Assembly (NCBI RefSeq): GCF_000328685.1
Contig: NC_019974.1
Span: 1,355,001 to 1,419,000 of the forward strand
Length of the DNA stretch: 64,000 nt
From: Natronococcus occultus SP4
GTDB taxonomy: Archaea; Halobacteriota; Halobacteria; Halobacteriales; Natrialbaceae
Direction of reading: 5' to 3'
Position numbers and translations under genes: made by a program. The stretch's first letter is position 1. Every line of letters starts with the position of its first letter. This document shows positions 61,255 through 64,000 of this stretch, piece by piece. Under the pieces are notes generated by a model. The model was not told the origin of the DNA. It did no database searches and worked only from the letters and a program-made list of their open reading frames with translations.

Positions 61255-62628
61255 ATGGTACAACGTGAAACATGGGCCACGAGGACAGGGTTCATCCTCG
61301 CCGCGGTCGGCAGCGCGGTGGGACTGGGGAACATCTGGCGGTTCCCGTTCGTCACGGGTGAAGGGGGTGGGGCAGCGTTCCTGCTGGTCTACCTTCTGTT
61401 TATCGCATTGGTCGGCTTTCCGGCGATCCTCGCGGAGTTCGTCGTCGGTCGGAGGACCGAGCGCAACCCGGTCGGGGCGCTAAAGGAGTACGGCGGAGGG
61501 ATATGGACGTATATCGGCGGCATCTTCATTGCCACCGGGTTCATCATCCTCTCGTACTATAGCGTCATCGCCGGCTGGTTTATCCGGTATGCACTCGAGG
61601 GGTTCCGGGGAAGCTATGCCGACCACATCGCGAACTACGATGGCGACCCGGAGGTCATGTTCGGCGCCCTCTCGACGGGGCTGGACGCGTTCATCCTTCA
61701 CACCGTATTCATGGTGCTGACCGTCGGTATCGTCGCGCTCGGAATCCGTCGGGGGATCGAGCTCGCGGTGAAGGTGATGGTACCGGCGATCATCCTCCTG
61801 CTGGCGGGGCTTGCGGTGTGGGCGTTTACGCTCCCGGAGGCGAGCGGCGGTTACGCCTACTACCTCTCGCCCGATTTCGGCGTCATCGCCGACAACTGGG
61901 CCGACCTCCTGCCGGCCGCGGCCGGCCAGGCGTTCTTCACCCTCTCGCTCGGGATGGGTGTGATGATCACCTACGCCTCCTACCTCGGCGAGGACCGTAA
62001 CCTCGCTACCGACGGCGTGACGATCATTGGGTTCGACACCGGGATCGCCTTCCTCACCGGGCTGGTCGTCTTCCCGATCATGTGGGCCGGCGACATGACC
62101 GATCCGGGCGAGGGCGGTCCCGGCGAGATCTTCGTCGCGATGACCCAGGCGTTCGCCGACATCGCGGGCGGACAGTTCCTCGGTCTGCTGTTTTTCGCGA
62201 CGGTCTCGATCGCCGCGCTCTCGAGTGCGATCTCGCTACTCGAGGTCGTCACCTCCTACGCGATCGACGAGGTAGACCTCGAGCGCTGGCAGGCTGCGGT
62301 CGGGATGGGTGGGGCGATCTACCTGCTTGGCATCCCGGTCACGTACGACCTGATCTTCCTCGACCTGCTCGACCTGTTCGCCGACGCCATCCTGCTCGTC
62401 TTCGGTGCGCTCATGCTGACGATCCTCGTCGGCTGGATCGCTCCGAAGGTCGCGATCGACGAACTCGAGAGGGGGATCGGCGACCTCGACGGGCTCGGCC
62501 AGGCGTGGATCTGGGCGATCCGCGTTCCGATCCTCATCGTGCTCGTCGTCTCGCTGTACCTCGGTGTCGTCGACTACGCGGAGTTCCTCACCGGACCGTT
62601 CGCGGAGTGGATCGACACGAACCTGTAG
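61255..62628 (+). CDS. NSS family sodium-dependent transporter
   Basis: A 457-residue neurotransmitter:sodium-symporter-family protein with the family start SAVGLGNIWRFPFVTGEGGG (unwound TM1 with Na+/substrate site) and about 11-12 membrane segments. Second landmark LSLGMGVMITYASYLGEDRN lies in TM6. Imports amino acids or other small amines with sodium; substrate not predictable. A leaderless promoter is visible. It starts on the opposite strand to pccB. Followed by a LivJ-like binding protein after 114 bases, on the same strand. Confidence 0.9.
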   Translation: MVQRETWATRTGFILAAVGSAVGLGNIWRFPFVTGEGGGAAFLLVYLLFIALVGFPAILAEFVVGRRTERNPVGALKEYGGGIWTYIGGIFIATGFIILSYYSVIAGWFIRYALEGFRGSYADHIANYDGDPEVMFGALSTGLDAFILHTVFMVLTVGIVALGIRRGIELAVKVMVPAIILLLAGLAVWAFTLPEASGGYAYYLSPDFGVIADNWADLLPAAAGQAFFTLSLGMGVMITYASYLGEDRNLATDGVTIIGFDTGIAFLTGLVVFPIMWAGDMTDPGEGGPGEIFVAMTQAFADIAGGQFLGLLFFATVSIAALSSAISLLEVVTSYAIDEVDLERWQAAVGMGGAIYLLGIPVTYDLIFLDLLDLFADAILLVFGALMLTILVGWIAPKVAIDELERGIGDLDGLGQAWIWAIRVPILIVLVVSLYLGVVDYAEFLTGPFAEWIDTNL

Positions 62629-62713
62629 CGTAGCCACACTGCAAGCAGCGCTCCGACGATTCTTTCGACGACTGCTTCTTTCGAGAGAAGACGTGTTGTC
62701 GCTCGCGGAAACT

Positions 62714-62721
62714 CTTTATAT
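62714..62721 (+). promoter_or_regulatory. TATA-like box of the LivJ-like gene
   Basis: TTTATATC, 22-29 bases before the ATG at 62743. Confidence 0.6.
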
Positions 62722-62742
62722 CGGGACGTGGGAACACACACC

Positions 62743-63993
62743 ATGGTAGGGGAGACCAACAGAAGGCGAGTACTGGGGGGAATCGGCGCTGCAGGAACGA
62801 TCTCGCTCGCGGGCTGTCTAGACGCCCTGGAGGCCGGAGACGAGGACGGAAACGGTGACGAGGACGTCGACGCGATGGTCGGGATCCTCCAGCCCGAGTC
62901 GGGAGATCTCGGCGATCTGGGGACACCGATCGCCGACGCCGCCGAGCTTCCGGCGATCCAGCTCGAGGACGAAGGTGCCGACGTCGAGATCGACGTTCGA
63001 CGCGAGGACACCGAGACGACCCCGGACGTCGGGGTCAGCCGTGCCGAGGCGCTGCTCGACGCCGGCTACCCGGCGGTGACGGGGGCGGCGGCCTCGGACG
63101 TGACGATCACCTGCGCGGAGGACGTCTGGTACGACAACGAGGTCGTGGCGATCTCGCCGGCGAGCACCTCGCCCGACATCACGGACATGCCGGGCGACTA
63201 CCTGTTGCGGACCGCCCCAAGCGACGAGTGGCAGGGCGACGCGATGGCCGAGATCGCCGTCGACCAGGAGGGCGCCGACTCGATTGCCACGATGTATCTG
63301 AACAACGACTACGGCCAGGGGCTCAACGACGTGTTCGTCGCGGGCTGTGAGGATCGTGGCGCCGACGTCCTCGAGGAGGTGCCGTTCGAACCCGAACAGC
63401 CATCCTACGACTCCGAGCTCGAGAGCACGGTCGGGGAGGGCCCCGACCTGCTGATGGTCGTCGGCTACCCGGAGAGCGGCCAGGTCATCTTCCGGGACTT
63501 CTACGACGACTTCGACGACGGGACGACGATCCTCGTCCCCGACGGGCTCATCGATCAGTCGCTCCCGGGCCAGGTCGACAACCCGATGGAGAACGTGATG
63601 GGGACCGCCCCCGGCGCGGGCGGCGACGGGGCGGAGTTTTTCGCCGACCTGTACGAGGACGAGTACGGCAGCGCGCCGAGCGTGTTCAACGCCCAGGCCT
63701 ACGACGCGACGGCGGTGTTGATCCTCGCGACGCTCGCCGCCGGCGAGATCGACGGCGCCGCGATCGCCGAGCACGTCCGTGAGGTCGCGAACCCGGACGG
63801 CGAGGAGATCACCCCGGAGACCCTCGGCGAGGGGGTCGAGCTGGCCGCCGACGGCGAGGCGATCGAGTACCGCGGCGCCTCGGGTCCCGTCGAGTTCGAC
63901 GACGCCGGCGACCAGGTCGCGGTCACCTACGAGATCGGCCGTTACCACGAGGACGGCTACGACGTCGAGGACACGGTCGAGTACGAGGCCTGA
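62743..63993 (+). CDS. LivJ-like branched-chain amino acid ABC transporter binding lipoprotein
   Basis: A 416-residue type I periplasmic-binding-fold protein. Tat lipoprotein signal: NRRRVLGGIGAAGTIS then LAGC (Cys25). The mature part has the LivJ pattern MVGILQPESGDLGDLG, VTGAAASDVTITCAEDVWYD, NEVVAISPASTSPDITDMPG and IATMYLNNDYGQGLNDVF. It should feed LivHMGF-type permeases and ATPases, which probably follow beyond the right edge. Ligand may be branched-chain amino acids, urea or a short amide. A TATA-like box 22-29 bases upstream supports the start. Confidence 0.88.
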   Translation: MVGETNRRRVLGGIGAAGTISLAGCLDALEAGDEDGNGDEDVDAMVGILQPESGDLGDLGTPIADAAELPAIQLEDEGADVEIDVRREDTETTPDVGVSRAEALLDAGYPAVTGAAASDVTITCAEDVWYDNEVVAISPASTSPDITDMPGDYLLRTAPSDEWQGDAMAEIAVDQEGADSIATMYLNNDYGQGLNDVFVAGCEDRGADVLEEVPFEPEQPSYDSELESTVGEGPDLLMVVGYPESGQVIFRDFYDDFDDGTTILVPDGLIDQSLPGQVDNPMENVMGTAPGAGGDGAEFFADLYEDEYGSAPSVFNAQAYDATAVLILATLAAGEIDGAAIAEHVREVANPDGEEITPETLGEGVELAADGEAIEYRGASGPVEFDDAGDQVAVTYEIGRYHEDGYDVEDTVEYEA

Positions 63994-64000
63994 GACGGGC

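Noticed and set aside
1..64000. CRISPR arrays, insertion sequences, toxin-antitoxin or restriction-modification systems
   Set aside because: No regularly spaced repeats, no transposase or integrase, and no recognisable toxin, methylase or nuclease pair seen on either strand; the HNH-like gene alone is not enough.

Overview
The window is chromosomal DNA from a halophilic archaeon (class Halobacteria; gene content and extreme GC-rich acidic coding suggest the Natrialbales/Haloferacales side, but I cannot name the genus). The signs are strongly acidic proteins, GC-rich codon use, haloarchaea-specific families (DUF7344, DUF7511-like, DUF7537-like, DUF5800, Htur_1727-type radical-SAM partner, dodecin, PccX), Tat lipoproteins with twin arginines followed by a lipobox, many TATA-like boxes 22-33 bases before the start codon (leaderless transcripts), and an archaeal-type tRNA-Ser. 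Almost all of it reads as ordinary, tightly packed core chromosome. I see no insertion sequence, CRISPR array, prophage or replication origin.

Layout. 1-3656: end of a malic enzyme, a PQQ-propeller lipoprotein, ribosomal protein S8e and a small protein. 3779-9803: a complete phosphate module (AbrB-PhoU regulator divergent from pstS-pstC-pstA, then pstB and phoU); pstS and pstB carry the same 28-base upstream motif. 9797-14281: an EtfBA/FixCX electron-transfer operon with an uncharacterised last gene. 14550-22561: single genes (bactofilin-like protein, DUF5800, HNH-like protein, DUF192, purine phosphoribosyltransferase, LeuA/CimA-type synthase, an orphan Fe-S subunit, tRNA-Ser(CGA) with partial 3' copies, MoxR ATPase). 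22688-25378: PEP carboxylase.

25610-41785 is the most coherent region metabolically: a second EtfAB with a dimethylglycine/sarcosine-dehydrogenase-like flavoprotein, formate-tetrahydrofolate ligase, formate dehydrogenase-like molybdoenzyme, two UspA proteins, a BCCT (betaine-type) transporter, a MetF-like reductase, serine acetyltransferase and FolD. Together they suggest uptake of glycine betaine or a related methylamine, oxidative demethylation onto tetrahydrofolate with electrons passed to ETF, and oxidation of the C1 unit through FolD and Fhs to formate and then CO2. This is inference from neighbourhood and families.

41796-51678: mixed housekeeping genes (O-methyltransferase, M20 amidase, dUTPase/dCTP-deaminase-like, a GT-C-like membrane protein, EamA exporter, acyl-CoA ligase, Usp with an extra C-terminal domain, DUF7344 regulator). 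51912-55149: a small putative maturation cluster: a MoaD/ThiS-like protein ending in Cys-Cys instead of Gly-Gly, an Htur_1727-like partner, a radical SAM/SPASM enzyme and a short GlpA-like flavoprotein. 55174-61104: GATase, dodecin and a biotin-dependent acyl-CoA carboxylase locus (pccB-pccX, a lipoprotein, pccA). 61255-63993: an NSS-family sodium symporter and a LivJ-like binding lipoprotein whose partners lie beyond the right edge.
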